Below are positions 46,757 through 59,217 of a DNA stretch of 64,000 nt, one piece after another. The stretch is from positions 5,332,001 through 5,396,000 of the forward strand of contig CM121342.1 of NCBI GenBank assembly GCA_051530055.1, written 5' to 3'. Each line of letters starts with the position of its first letter. The first letter of the stretch is position 1. The translations under genes and the position numbers were made by a program. The notes below the pieces were generated by a model. That model searched no databases. It saw only the letters and a program-made list of their open reading frames with translations, and had not been told where the DNA came from. This DNA is from Neoechinorhynchus agilis. Its lineage: Eukaryota > Acanthocephala.

Positions 46757-47115
46757 CGCCCCGACGAAGCAACAAATCAGTCAGGAATTGTTTTGAATAC
46801 CGGAACACTAAGGTGATCGGGACGTTTTTGGTCGGTTTCCCCGGACATTCATGAATCTCAACGCATAGGGTTTCCCTAATTAGATTCTACCCATTATTCC
46901 GTTTTATATAAGAGCCGTTTCCTTAAGTACTCCTAAGCTATTCCCAGTGAAGGGTTTGTAATGTGCGACCCCAAGTGAAGAGATCAATTGTGTTCTTTGC
47001 TCCGAGGACAAACTATTTCTTTATTGTATTGAGTAGCCGTTTGCTTCCATCCGCTGCACTCCAATATCTTGAATACGTGGTCTACATTACAGGCATCGCA
47101 GATCAACTTCGGACC
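46757..47115 (+). repeat. Dispersed duplicated segment, copy 2
   Basis: Inverted copy of 25940-26335: TATA-like promoter plus the first coding block of the unknown gene there. Identity stops right after ACGGTGAGG, which is where the first block's inferred end lies in copy 1. Confidence 0.75.
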
Positions 47116-47179
47116 ACGGTGAGGGGGGAAACAAAGTGAATTAGCCCGAATTTGGAAAAGGCTGCTTTAGAGCATCATA

Positions 47180-47660
47180 GAAAACAGGAAGTTCCGTATA
47201 TACTGGTACCGTGGTTTTCATCTCAACCCGCTTTAATGGCAAAGGTCGATGTTCATCAGGGCATGACTACTTCAACACAATTTTACCATACGTATGAATT
47301 TGTCTCTTAATCTCTCCAAATCAATGGGCATTTTCAAGGTCCGTTATCTCGACCTCGAAAAGATCTTAAATCCTTTTTTTAATAATCTGATGAACCCTGT
47401 GAAGGATGCGAGAGCCGACAACATCTTCATGCTTCTTGCCACACGTTTACAATTAATCTATCCCCCCGCCCAAAACTGATATTAACTCAACAAAATGGCC
47501 AAACGAGCGTTGAAACTAAGCTCGAATCCATGGAAAGCTCTGGAAAACTTGGGTATCCTCGGCATAGTATTTTTCTCAAGAGGTCGTCCTCCAGAACTTA
47601 AGGCTTTCTTTGTCGACGCCTTCCTACAGACACAGAAGTGATGCCGTAAACATTCATTAT
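47180..47660 (+). mobile_element. LINE 3' fragment
   Basis: The segment around 47530-47640 resembles the tail of the LINE at 8.8-12 kb (11840-11970): both read LEHPWPGFLFKKSST-like sequence. It is a short, worn fragment without recognisable catalytic motifs. Confidence 0.5.
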
Positions 47661-47689
47661 CGTTAATTTTTTAATAGTTATTTTTGTTT

Positions 47690-48000
47690 CAAAGGGAAAC
47701 TTTTTTTCTAGGTTTTACGATAATGAAACAAAAAACGCGCAATCACCACCGTCCGCAAAATCGAAGCTTCTCTCCTTCCTCGGCCGTTTCTCTCAATTTC
47801 TTCGAGAGATTCTGGAGCAGAGTGCCGAGCTGCCAAGCGCTATTCTGAAGGGGACAAAATAGTGGGCCCTTGCTAAATCCCTATATTTTCGTACCTTCCT
47901 CCCTTCCGCTGCACCTCCAGCGATTTCGAGAGACTGGGAAATGTTGCTTACTGCGAGGGAGTCCACAATCGTGGCGTCCCAGAGAAGACATTAATGAATT
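47690..48000. mobile_element. Retroelement fragments, same family as at 61.4-62.6 kb
   Basis: A + strand piece (47700-47860) reads PPSAKSKLLSFLGRFSQFL. A piece on the opposite strand (about 47890-48000) reads LLWDATIVDSLAVSN. Both occur in the copy at 61.4-62.6 kb. The element is broken and the pieces are rearranged; the clade is uncertain. A fossil of moderate age. Confidence 0.55.
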
Positions 48001-48432
48001 AATCTTTTTGTCCCTGAACTTTGGGAATGCGAGTCCCGTCTAACCGAGCAGCGGAAATTTTTTATTTTCTAAGCATTCTTGCACGAGAAACTCTTTCAGT
48101 ACCACTTCGAAATGAAAAATTCTTTTAAATAACCAGAATTGCGGCACGAGACGGTGAATGCCAAATTAGAATCAAAATGCAAATTGGTCACGTAATTGAG
48201 TTTTTGTATGGATTTTTTGAAAGGATGCTTATTCCGCTCACTAATGCAGAATACTTGCGAAAATGCATATTTTAAAAGTAGATCAAATTTGTTCAGGGTC
48301 CATAGATGCATTTTTTGCTAAATTCCACATTCGATTTATCAGAAAAAATGGAAGCAATTTCGCCCATTAATTTAGAGGGCATCGAACTCATCGGTACTTA
48401 AGGAATGCAAGAAAAAAAAGTCTAGCATATTA

Positions 48433-49757
48433 TTACGGGCTATCAAAATCGCTGTTTTCCGTAAGAGTCCTCTGATTTTCGTAGCCGTCAATTTTACGGC
48501 TTGTTTCATCAATGAGATCAAGCGCAACCTCGTATTCAATTGCTCTAGGTCTGTCCAACTTGTCAGCATCAACTCGTCCTCCAATGGTTCCATGAAGATA
48601 AGCTTGCCTCTTGGCATTCTCCAGACTGACCATCGTGTCCATCCCATAAATGGCATCATTTGTGTATTTTAAAAAGTCATTTGCTCCATCAACGTTTTCC
48701 AATGTACCATCCATCTGAAAACATTTTTTTATTACTCCCTCTTGATTTCCGCGTCGAAGCAGTGTAGAAATTTTGCTATGAAAAAGACTATTCTTTTTCT
48801 TGAATTTTTCCCGCGTCTCAAGAGTCGGATTATACAGTGAAGAATCGGATAGAAGAAATGACGGCTGAAACCAATCAGGTTGAAGCTTTATTTCAGGTTT
48901 CAGCGTTCGCGCTCGCATCTCGGCATCTACTCGTTGACGCCAAATATTCATTTGTTGCTTCGTTATAAATTTTCTGTCGAATTGCGGTGAATACTTTTTC
49001 TCTTCCGTCTTCGTCTCCTTCTCTTCAAGCTCAATATCCCTGCATAATTTCAAGAAAATTTAATGTTTTTTCTATCGCCGATTTAACACCAACTTTTCGG
49101 TGCAAAAATACAATTCTAAGGCTTAACGCGGCAGTGACCAATATGCCGAACAATTAAATGATCGGCTAAAATTCTTTTTTATGGGTGAAATTGAAAAGCT
49201 TAGATTGAGAAAAAAAGATGAACGGTTTCTTTGAACGCATGATTTTTACAGATTTACTTACGTTCCTACAAATGTGACTCCACGAGCAAATTCCAGATTC
49301 TCTTGCAATTTAGCTCGCTCGAACGGTAGCGGAAATACGTTGTATCCAATAAGCTTCGTAATCTTCTTACGTCCGGACATCATTTTATCGGCCATTTCTA
49401 TAGCATCCGCAGCTCGTTCATTGGCATCCATGAAATCAATAGGATCCGAATCTTCCAAGGATTTGTCAATTGGCTTCGAGAACACTGAACCTTAACGTAA
49501 GTTTTAGATGAAATATTCACGGTGCCAAAAGATAGCAGCGTACGGTCATATTTGGTAGTGGCAAAAGTTTTTAGTGGACGACGAGAGTCTAAGGCCACGA
49601 TATCGCCCAATGGTTTCTGGAATAAATCAATCCTCTCTATTTCAATGGGCAAAAGGTTTATGTTGGAGAAGTCCTTCAGTAGAGGATGTACGTTATATCG
49701 ACTCGAAGCGAGATTGTGTACTAGATCGTCAGTCCACTCAATGAGTCCTTTAGCCAT
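48433..49757 (-). CDS. Unknown protein, three exons
   Basis: Exons 49544-49757, 49262-49484, 48433-49039; GT-AG introns of 59 and 222 nt; 347 aa with consistent phases. Start MAKGLIEWTDDLVHNLASS. Charged, mixed alpha/beta, no membrane segment; notable pieces are MSGRKKITKLIGYNVFPLPF and KFITKQQMNIWRQRVDAEMR. No family recognised. Lies 100 bp downstream of the giant gene on the same strand, so read-through or operon-like transcription is possible. Confidence 0.6.
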
Positions 49758-49859
49758 CTTTTTTCGGGGTAGTCTAAAAGTACATTTTTAGAGTAAAGGC
49801 GCTTTTAAATATTACGGAAACAATCGCTAAATCATTAAATTGGATTTTATATTTTCTAG

Positions 49860-52800
49860 TCAATTTGCACCACAAAATTCATTGAGGATTTCTCTCGGAT
49901 AGTCATTGTATAAGGTTCACATGCTCATTACGGGGTTTGAAGTAAAAAATCGAATAAGCTTTACAAACCTGGGCGTAATCATAGGTGAATATGGCGCTAC
50001 TGTTTGAATTTGTTCTCCAAACATGAAATCCGTGTCCAATAATGCTAAAAGTTTGCATAATAGAAATATTTGTGTACAATTGAAAAGCACACATTTTACC
50101 CCTCGTGGTCGCAACTTATCCTTTATCAATTCTCTCAATTCTTCGTGTATTGTCGATTTAGCCAAAGATAGATCCTTCCGCTTTTTGTCAATCCGCTTTT
50201 TCAACCTTCTACGTGGTCCAACATCCATTGATACTTTCTTACTTTCTTGAACTCTCTTTTCCAATTCACCTAAAGTACTGATAACATTATCAACTGAGGA
50301 TAATAAGTCCTGCAAATCCTGCCATTTACGCTCATCGACGCTTTCCGCTACTTTCACCTTTTTTATCGGTATTTTCATTTCCTTCTCCTTAACGTAAATT
50401 GATTTCTTTAAAATCGGCTTAAGAATTTTGGATGTCTCCACCGTTTCTACTTTACCACGCTCAATTAATCTTGGAGCTTGATGCCGACTTCTAACCTCCT
50501 CTGCCAATTTTTTCATTGATTTCAGCAATTGATAAAAATCAAATGGGAGAATTTCGTCCCGCTTCGCCTGCTCTTTCATCATCAAATCGTATATAAGCCG
50601 TTGATCATAAAGCTCTTGCACCAACATTGAAGATCTCATTAGCCTCACAGACAAGCGATCTCGTTTCAAATTATTTAGTATCCTTTTGGTATTATTAATC
50701 ATCTTTTTTAATGCCCGAATTCTCTCATTTGGACGTTTTAACTTCTTAACTCCACTTTCAATGGCTTCCAAATCTTCTTGTAGACTTTTTAGATGCTTTA
50801 TCAAAACTTCATTCAAAACAGATGTAATTGGTGATTTCTCTTCAGACACCGTAGCGGGTATGTTCAGTTTGTGTTCGTGGTCAATTACATCAGCTAATAA
50901 CATATCCAGAAATCCAGAAGATCGCTCATCTTCAATCAGTTCAAGCTCTCCCCTCTTTTCTTTGCCCTTCTTTATTTCAACTGAAGCATCACTGTCAGCA
51001 GCGACCTCTTCGTGGGTCCTAGCTTGCACCTCAGATTCCTTGTACACTTCTGGAAGTGAAATATTCTCAGACAATTCACTCTTTTCTATGTCCTTATCTT
51101 TCACTTGGTCATCTCTAACCATTTCCTCAACATCAGTAACTGCTCGAAGATCTGCATCAATTAGAGGCCTCTCCTCCTTGTCAAGATCCATTTCCTTCTG
51201 CATGGATAAAATTCGCTCTTGGATTTGCTGAAGACGAGGTTCAAGACTTTTCGGTTGTTTTTCAACTTCCAAACTCTTAATCTCGTCCGTTGAAAAATCT
51301 TGTTTCTCCAAAATCAACATATCCAAAACTTTCTCAGTTCTATTCACGTTTTCCTCATACGCCTGGATATCATCTTCTGTAGCTTTCTCAAAATCCACCG
51401 CTTTTTCCAGCAAATGCAACTTATCTTCTTCAATCTCAATCATCTCGTCAATTTGAGGTGTTATTAACTTAATATCTGTCAGAGTTGCATTTCGCACAAG
51501 CATTGATTCCTTTTGCGTCGTCGTAAGAGGTATGGAACTCCTCACAAAGTCCGAAATCATGTCATGTCGTACTTTATCCTGCGGATGTCGACGTCTAACA
51601 ATGTTTGAGACTTTTTGACGATTCTCTAGATCGTCAAGTAAATCGAGTTTGTGAATCATCGCACTGACAAGTTCATTTATCTGCGCATCATCGTCCATTT
51701 GTCCGTCCCGAGAATCTAACTTCTCAACTTCCGCCTCACGGTGCATTGCCTCCTTTGAAATTGCATCGGAAGTTTTCAATTCTGCCAATGGTTCTTCGAC
51801 CAAATCACGTTCAAAATCGATAGTCTCGCTCTTTTCTAAAGAAGATTCCGTATGCTTATCCATATCACCTACTTCCTTCAGTAAAACTTCCTCGTTTACT
51901 TCAGCTCCCATCTTCTCAGAAACTAAAGAACCCGAAATGTCTTCCTCTCGATGAATCAATGATTCGGTTGTAGTTAAACTAATAGGTTCCTTTATCATTT
52001 CATCCTTGGATTCACCGTCTTTGTGGTATTCAGCTGGTTCCAGAAATTTGCCTTGATTTAACCATTCATCCTTCGTCTGTTCTACTTCAATTTGATCAGA
52101 CTTCCTCAAATGCCCTCTTTCAACAATATCCGGCTCCTTTAAATGCCCTCTTTCAACAATATCCGATTCCTTCAAATGTCCTCTTTCAACAAAATCCGAT
52201 TCCTTCAAATGTCCTCTTTCAACAAAATCCGAATCCTTCAAATGTCTCCTTTCAACAATATCCGAATCCTTCAAATGTCCTCTTTCAACAAAATCCGAAT
52301 CCTTCAAATGTCCTCTTTCAACAAAATCCGATTCCTTCAAATGTCCTCTTTCAACAAAATCCGAATCCTTCAAATGTCCTCTTTCAACATCCTCATCCAG
52401 TAGTTCATCATCACCAGAATCAGATTCCTCGAATTGGACTCTCTCAACGAAATCTTCCATTGATTGGTCCTCGGGGTGTTCCACCTTTGGCGAAACCGAT
52501 TCTTTGAACGGGATTTCTTCGATTGCCTTGTCTGATATTTCATCTGCGGCTTGTTCCACCTTTGGCAAAACTGATTCTTTGAAGTGGATCTTTTCGATAG
52601 CTTTGTCTGATATTTCATCAACCGCATGTTCCACCGTTGGCGAAACCGATTTTTTGAGCGGGATCTTTTCGATTGCCTTGTCTGATATTTCATCAACCGC
52701 CTGTTCCACTTCTGGCGAAACTGATTCTTTGAACTGGATCTTTTCGATTGCCTTGTCTGATATTTCATCAACCGCATGTTCCACCTCTGGCGAAACTGAT

Positions 52801-55800
52801 TCTTTGAACTGGATCTTTTCGATTGCTTTGTCTGATATTTCATCAACCGCCTGTTCCACCGTTGGCAAAACTGATTCTTTGAACTGGATCTTTTCGATGG
52901 CTTTGTCTGATATTTCATCAACCGCCTGTTCCACCGTTGGCAAAACTGATTCTTTGAACTGGATCTTTTCGATGGCTTTGTCTGATATTTCATCAACCGC
53001 CTGTTCCACCTCTGGCGAAACCGATTTTTTGAACGGGATCTTTTCGATGGCTTTGTCTGATATTTCATCAACCGCCTGTTCCACCTTTGGCGAAATCGAT
53101 ATTTTGAGCGGGATTTCTTCGATTGCCTTGTCTGATATTTCATCAACCGCCTGTTCCAGCTCTGGCGAAACTGATTCTTTAAACTGGATCTTTTCGATTG
53201 CCTTGTCTGATATTTCATCTACGGCCTGTTCCACCTTTGGCGAAATCGATATTTTGAGCGGGATTTCTTCGATTGCCTCGTCTGATATTTCATCTACGGC
53301 CTGTTTGACCTTTGGCGAAATCGATTTTTTGAACGGGATTTCTTCGATTGCCTCGTCTGATATTTCATCTACGGCCTGTTTGACCTTTGGCGAAACCGAT
53401 TTTTTGAGCTGGATTTCTTCGATTGCCTCGTCTGGTAGTTCATCCACTGCCTGTTCCACCTTTGGCGAAACGGATTTTTTGAACGGGATTTCTTCGATTG
53501 CCTTGTCTGATATTTTATCTACGGCCTGTTCCACCTTTGGCGAAACCGATTTTTTGAACTGGACTTCATAAAAAATCTCTGTCTCTTCTTCTTTATGAAG
53601 AACACTAACCATTTCTCCGTCAAGCTCTTTGGCACGTGCCACACGTTCAAATTTCAATTTACTCTTCATTCTTTTCATTTCACATTTCCGGGCCTGTTTC
53701 AACGCCAAAATCCCCCGACTAACTGTCTCCAATACTGGATCCAGCTGAGAAGCATCAATATCTCCCATTTCTCTCTTCAATGCAACCCATCTATTTTTCA
53801 TTTCCTCGGCTTTCAGCAGTCGTCTTCCCTCCTCTTCTAATCTCTTTATCATAGCTCTATCAAGTCCTGGCAACTCTTGATCATCGCCACTTCGAGAGTC
53901 GAGCACACTTTCGGCTTGAGCTACATTCCCAAACCTCATGAGCCTTTCCAATTGGTCCATTAGACTTAAATCTGTTTTCAGCATCTCGACTGACTTTTCC
54001 TTGAAATTGGACGTAAACGGTTTTCGAATATGCTTCCTAGTTATGGTTGTCAAATCCACTTTTTCGAGCTTTCCATAGGTAAGATAATTCCGGTAGGCTC
54101 GATCGGAAATGAGCTTAAGGTCCCTCATAAATCTGACATGATCTTGATCAAAATCGATTCCTTGCGCAAAGTCAAATAGATCCTTTCCCGTTAACCCCGA
54201 CGGTCGTCTCGTTAGAAAATCTTTGATCTGAGAATGCTTAGCAATAACCTGTTCTGCTTTTTCCAGTTTTAAACCGGAAACGAGCAATTCATCGAATTTA
54301 ATGAGACTGACCGCCACTCTGTCCTTGATCGCACTCGACATATCGAATTTTTCTATAAAGCCATAATTTTCGATTGGTTTAATTAATTCGTTATACTCTT
54401 GCTCACTAATTGCACTCACATGATCTTCGATCTTCTCAATCATGCGTTCGTCAATAAACCCTGGCATCGCCAATATATCTTTGGCCAAGTCTGAATCGAT
54501 CAATTGAGCTGCATTTTTCATATCCTTGATGTCTGCATTTAGAAGACATCGATGGACTTGAAAATGAGGACGGATCATGTCATTCTTAATTAATCCGTAC
54601 TCTTTAGCCGCCTCGACAAAAAGCTCAATTAGTAATCTATAACAAGAAATCATGTCTTTTGAAGCAAACACCTCTCGTTCATTTAGAAACCTGTCCATAA
54701 CATCTTTTTTTATCCTTTTAGCATTGAACAACTCATATATGCTGGCTGTACTCAAATCGTATACTGCGTTCATATGCCTCAATTCTTTGTAATCGATAAT
54801 GTCCTTCAAGATTGGCAATTGCTCCGAATGATCGCTTTCATCCCCCGAATCTTTACCTTCAAAACAAGTCTTTAAAAACGGGAGAATATGATTTCCGGAA
54901 ATCACGTACACTTCTCGACTCGGTTTTCCCCGCTGATGTACTTGGAGATTCTTAAAAAATCTCTTCACATTTGCTCGACTAATGTCAACAAAATACATGG
55001 CATTGAATAGAACGTTGATTTGTTTCAGCGATAAATATCCTTCGCTAAGATCATCCGTTTCTTTAAAATACCCACTCTTTTTCATAAAAATGGTAAAAAC
55101 GTGGTTCATCAGTAGAAGCTTACTGTCATTTTGATCCTCGGGATCGTCTCTAATTATAGACCTTCTTAATTCTTTGACCAATTTTTTGACGGCAAGATTC
55201 TCGTTTCTACCTAAGAATCCCAGAATATCCAGCATTATTCCTCTATCAAATCCGTCGATCAATTCAAGGACGTCGCCTCTAGTCACTGGACGTCGCGATT
55301 GAACATTCATTAAAATGGTTGCTATCATCTTACTTAGAACCTTAATTATGCTTTCAATCAACAACAGTCGTTTAGGATTCGCTCCTCGGTATAACTTTGT
55401 TAGAAGGTCACCGTGTTGAACAGATTCTTGTTTGGATGAAAAAACAATGCAGAATACTGCCAATCTAGAGATTATAAGTATAGAAAAACGCGGTAGCCAC
55501 GAATCATCCGATCGACAGGAATTACTTTCAAAAATTGAACTTTCAGGGGTGCTTAGACTTCAGAAATATGCTAAAATTCATCAAAGACACGTCGTTTTTT
55601 TTGTCTTTATAAAATCGTTTCTACGCATAAGATAGTTTTTGACATGGACCAACAAAGGATTCAACGATTTCTTTGTAAGACGACTAATTAACAAAAAAAG
55701 AAGATTAATACCGGTTAAAAATTAACAAGAATATGTTGGATTATTGTTTTTTATAATGCTTAAATACCAACTGTGTGTATAATTTCTCAAGCAAATACCC

Positions 55801-57790
55801 TTGACAGTTTTTCTTCAATGTTCCGTGATCTTCAAGTTCTTCTTTAAACACTATATTGTTTCTCTCAATGTAATCAACGATATCATTAACATCAAAAAGC
55901 AGCCTCGCCTTGGCCAGAACAGCCTCAAAAACTGGAACGGGAATTGATCGAGATGCGATCATATCCAGAAAAGTGTTCACCAAGTGCTTGTAGTACTGCC
56001 GAAGAGCACCAGAGAAGTTTTTATCTAACAAAGGGTCTCTTGGAATCTTATTTGCACGAGTGTAACCGTATAAGGCATCGTATGTAACAGGAATTAGATT
56101 AAAGAACTGAAGAATTTCAACACTTTCTGGAGAAAGGTCGATTTTTCTGAAGAGATCCACATTGGAAGAGTGTTCCGTTTGAAGAAGAGCTTGCAATTCT
56201 TTGATGCGTACCACGTAGTTTTGATAAACTCCGAGCCGATCTCGAATTACTTGCTTTAGATCTCCACTTTTCAAAACCAAAACATCAGTTAGTTTTCCAG
56301 AACGCTCCCAGCTACCAATCAAGGGAATCTCCGATAAATAATTTGAAGTGTCACGAATATCAATTGGTTTTGTGGTTGAAATTATCAGCATCACACTAGG
56401 AACTGACATGTATGTATACAATGATGGAAATGCACCTTCCTGAAAGTCTAGATGTGGAGAATATTTGACACATTCCAGAAGTGAATCGATATCTCGAATT
56501 AATTGGTTGTATAAATCGATTAGATTAAGATTTCTTGCGTTCCTTAGTTCTTCGATCAGTTCCTTTGCAGCTGGATAATATTTAGTGTCGCAGAAGAGTC
56601 TGAGAATGTCGTTCCGTTTTCCATTAGAAAACGGATGACGGTCAAGTATGCTACGAAGCCACATTTTATCGAAGATTTTGTCTCGGCAATTTTCGATTTC
56701 GTTGCTTAAAGCAAGCTTAAGAAACTGGATGTGATCGTGTTTTGTTCGTTTGGATAAATGCAGAATACATTCGAGAGTAACACACCTAAAATTCTGACAC
56801 TGTCCGTGATTGTTTGTTCTTATCGACTTTAAAGGAACTATGACTGAGTGTTCGACTATGATGATTGAAGAAGTATACGAATATTCTAAAGTTTTGGTTT
56901 ATAAGACCAAACTTATGCGTTTATCAAAAATCAAAAGCCTTGCCCCTTCCCGCTTCATCGGACGCTCAGTGTACCGGGACAACGCTGGAAGCACAAATCA
57001 AATCAAAGATACTAATGGCCCGTAGACGCAACAACTGATTGCAGACATCGTCCAACTTTACATAAGTACAAATCCCACGAATATTTACATTCTTAGAAAG
57101 CACTTCAGCGTCGTCACAAAGCACATAGAGCATATCCTGTTCAATAGCGTTAATCCACTCGTTCAAGCGAATGCAGCTCTGGCTAACTTGACTGGTCAAA
57201 GAGAGAAATAGACGATTGAACTGAGTCGCTTCGTCCATGTTGGTTAGAATGAGTTGCGGACTGACATATACGAGTAACATAATATTCGAGAAATCCGCCA
57301 AGGAAATCTGAGAATCCGATTGTGTCTTATAGGCATTTAGAATCTCGTTGAACACTAGCAATCGGGCATCGTTTACACTACATGATGTAAGGGCGCATTT
57401 GGCTTTGAGTAGATCAGCTACTACTTTGAATTCACTGCCCAATCCACTTAGTCCTTCTTCATTAAATCGGAAACTAATAGAGTCTAATTGGTACTTTTTT
57501 GCATTTTCTGTTAAGAACTTTAGTGCCACATCCCTTTCCAGGTACGTTTCCTCCATGGACCCTTCAATGAGACCGTCGACTATTTCGCAAGCCGCGAATC
57601 CATATTTAGCAAAGCAATCGAATAAGCCTTGTTTCAGCTGAACAGGTCTGACTGTAGATAGAACGTTTTTGTTCATACAAATGCAACCCGTACGTTTTGA
57701 GCGTGGACGGGCAAACGTTTCGAACCATTGAAGGCAATGAAATTTAAAGTATTTATCTATTAGGAACGAAATTTCGAAGCATTCCTCCAT
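49860..57790 (-). CDS. Giant repeat-bearing protein, about 2,446 aa
   Basis: Exons 57013-57790, 55799-56885, 50103-55464, 49975-50040, 49860-49907; phases agree. The N-terminal half (about 1,100 aa) is helical and charged (for example MNAVYDLSTASIYELFNAKR). The centre has a 25-aa repeat (about 14 copies, core SVSPxVEQAVDEISDKAIEE) and an 11-aa repeat (about 9 copies, VERGHLKDSDF). The C-terminal third is Lys/Glu-rich coiled coil. The last two small exons encode IGHGFHVWRTNSN and YPREILNEFCGAN and are joined by two candidate nonconventional introns. The 55.5-55.8 kb join has both a GT-AG and a stem-bounded reading. No family recognised; a cytoskeletal or scaffold role is a guess from composition. 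Confidence 0.65.
49908..49974 (-). other. Candidate nonconventional intron near the end of the giant gene
   Basis: 67 nt. AGGTTTG (49970-49964) pairs with TGAACCT (49919-49913), seven pairs with two G.T; flanks 4 and 5 nt; in-frame join TYDYNDYPREIL. TAC precedes the break on both sides, so the exact cut is ambiguous. Confidence 0.45.
50041..50102 (-). other. Weak candidate nonconventional intron in the giant gene
   Basis: 62 nt. TAAAA (50098-50094) pairs with TTTTA (50050-50046), only 5 bp; flanks 4 and 5 nt; the join KLRPRIGHGF is in frame. A GT-AG reading with almost the same ends (GTAAAA...TTTTAG) exists but enters a frame that stops after 16 codons. Confidence 0.35.
52110..52390 (-). 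repeat. 33-bp coding minisatellite
   Basis: About nine copies of a 33-bp unit encoding VERGHLKxSD(F/I) inside the giant protein. Copies are near-identical in DNA, more so than protein selection alone would need, which suggests recent expansion. Confidence 0.9.
52490..53565 (-). repeat. 75-bp coding minisatellite
   Basis: About 14 copies of a 75-bp unit (25 aa) inside the giant protein. All copies keep frame. Because of the composition, two other frames (one on each strand) are also open through the array. Confidence 0.92.
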
Positions 57791-57884
57791 GTATATAAAA
57801 CAAAAAATGATTTTTCATCTTTTTTTGTCGACCGGTTCGCGTTGTTGTCATGGATACTTCACTCTTTCTCTATGTAAGCAGAAA

Positions 57885-58001
57885 ATGATCGTCGCGGATG
57901 TTCGAGCCTTGAACGAAAGAGTGAAATTCCTTTTCGAAACACTGATTAAATCGATGAATTCCCTTACGACATTTGACCTTTATATTCCTCATTCCAAATG
58001 A
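57885..58001 (+). CDS. Possible short protein or first exon
   Basis: 38 codons, MIVADVRALNERVKFLFETL then IPHSK, preceded by a pyrimidine-rich acceptor ending AAGCAG 3 nt before the ATG. The acceptor and a clean helical frame hint at a real micro-gene, but it is too short to be sure. Confidence 0.3.
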   Translation: MIVADVRALNERVKFLFETLIKSMNSLTTFDLYIPHSK

Positions 58002-58122
58002 AAAAATCTCTCAGAGTACCTTTTGACCTTCTTTTTAAGACGGCGCGTGCGAGGTCAAAGGGCGCCGTAAATTTACTTCAAAATGAAGCGCTGAAGGCAA
58101 TTTGAGAGCGTTTGAACCAAAA

Positions 58123-58800
58123 ATGTGGAGATTCCCGATAGGTCTTGCACTCGTACTGAAAATCATCTCATGTTTTCGCGAAGAGTATGCCAGAAGTTTA
58201 ATTTTATTGGACTTCCAGCCCGTCATTAATTCCATTGTTCCGGAGCTTTCGGTAAGTGGCACTCGACGTATTTGTGTGATTTAAAAATTAACATATAGGT
58301 TAAAGCGGAATGTCGTTTTAGAATAAACGATTGTTTACCTTTCATTGATTCTTGTTAGATTCTTTTTTTTAATAAAGAGCGAGAATCGATGAAGACTATA
58401 CAATAGTCGGTTGAATAAACCGATTTCGGTTGACGTTTCGCGAACGGAACAATCGAAACGGACACTTGTGTTTTGTAGGATAAATCACAAATCTAGTCGC
58501 AGTTCGGTAAAGATTCACATGGTCACTAGATACGGCAAAACAAGTGGACGAACATCGACAATTGTTCCATATTCGCAACCAGAAATGGCAATCGATGATC
58601 AGCACCATTTCTATGTGTTTCTATATGAAGAGATTGAAAGTGATCAAACATCAATGGATTCATTCGAATACAATCGGTCTATGAGCGACGCTGAGAATTT
58701 CGTTGATATTCGATCACGCCAAAGGAGGCTTCTGGCCGGTACTGGATTTAACATTAACATAAATGATGAATATTGCCTCGGTGGTGATCCTGAGACTTAA
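58123..58800 (+). CDS. Secreted protein, unknown
   Basis: Exons 58123-58230 and 58459-58800, 149 aa. MWRFPIGLALVLKIISCF is a signal peptide. The mature part is polar, with RTLVFCRINHKSS, a segment HHFYVFLYEEIES and an acidic C-terminus ending GGDPET. No family recognised. A GT-AG donor exists after codon 43 (TCG/GTAAGT), but I found no acceptor giving the right frame. The two blocks are instead bridged by a stem-bounded break. Confidence 0.5.
58231..58458 (+). other. Candidate nonconventional intron, 58-kb secreted gene
   Basis: 228 nt. ATTGTTCCG (58234-58242) pairs perfectly with CGGAACAAT (58445-58453), 9 bp. Flanks of 3 and 5 nt give FQPVINRTLVFCRI in frame. The gene is unknown, so there is no alignment check. 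Confidence 0.5.
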
Positions 58801-59217
58801 GACCATGTTTAGAACAAAAAAACTCGTCCATTTGATAAGTTTATATCCATGGAGGTCTTTTCACTTTTGTTTCGCTTTCCCTCTCATACTAGAGAGAAGT
58901 CGCTTTGTTAGCTTGTCCTCAAAAATCAAACTTCATCCGAACGTCCGTTCGTTCCTCAATTCGGCGAGTAAATGGGGAAGGGCATCCGGTCGTATACCCC
59001 TGCGCCAATTTGTATCCTTACAAATCTTTCCAATCGAGATTCCTATTTTTTTAGGTGATAACAAAGAAAAGGACTCATGTATCTTTAATCTTTTTTTGAT
59101 GACGACATTTGTGCTATTGTTTTTGGTTGTTGTCTTCTATTCTTTCTTCCGGATCAATTCGAATTTGGAGGTTTGAGCCGTGTGGGGAAGAAAGGTACAA
59201 ACGCGTGTAAAATATCG

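Noticed and set aside
52504-53571. A 355-codon + strand frame and a 282-codon alternative - frame across the 75-bp array
   Set aside because: Shadows of the in-frame coding repeat of the giant protein; they end where the array ends.
58763-59176. 137-codon + frame before TOMM20 with a hydrophobic end
   Set aside because: Overlaps the end of the secreted gene and the TOMM20 leader; no start context or family resemblance.
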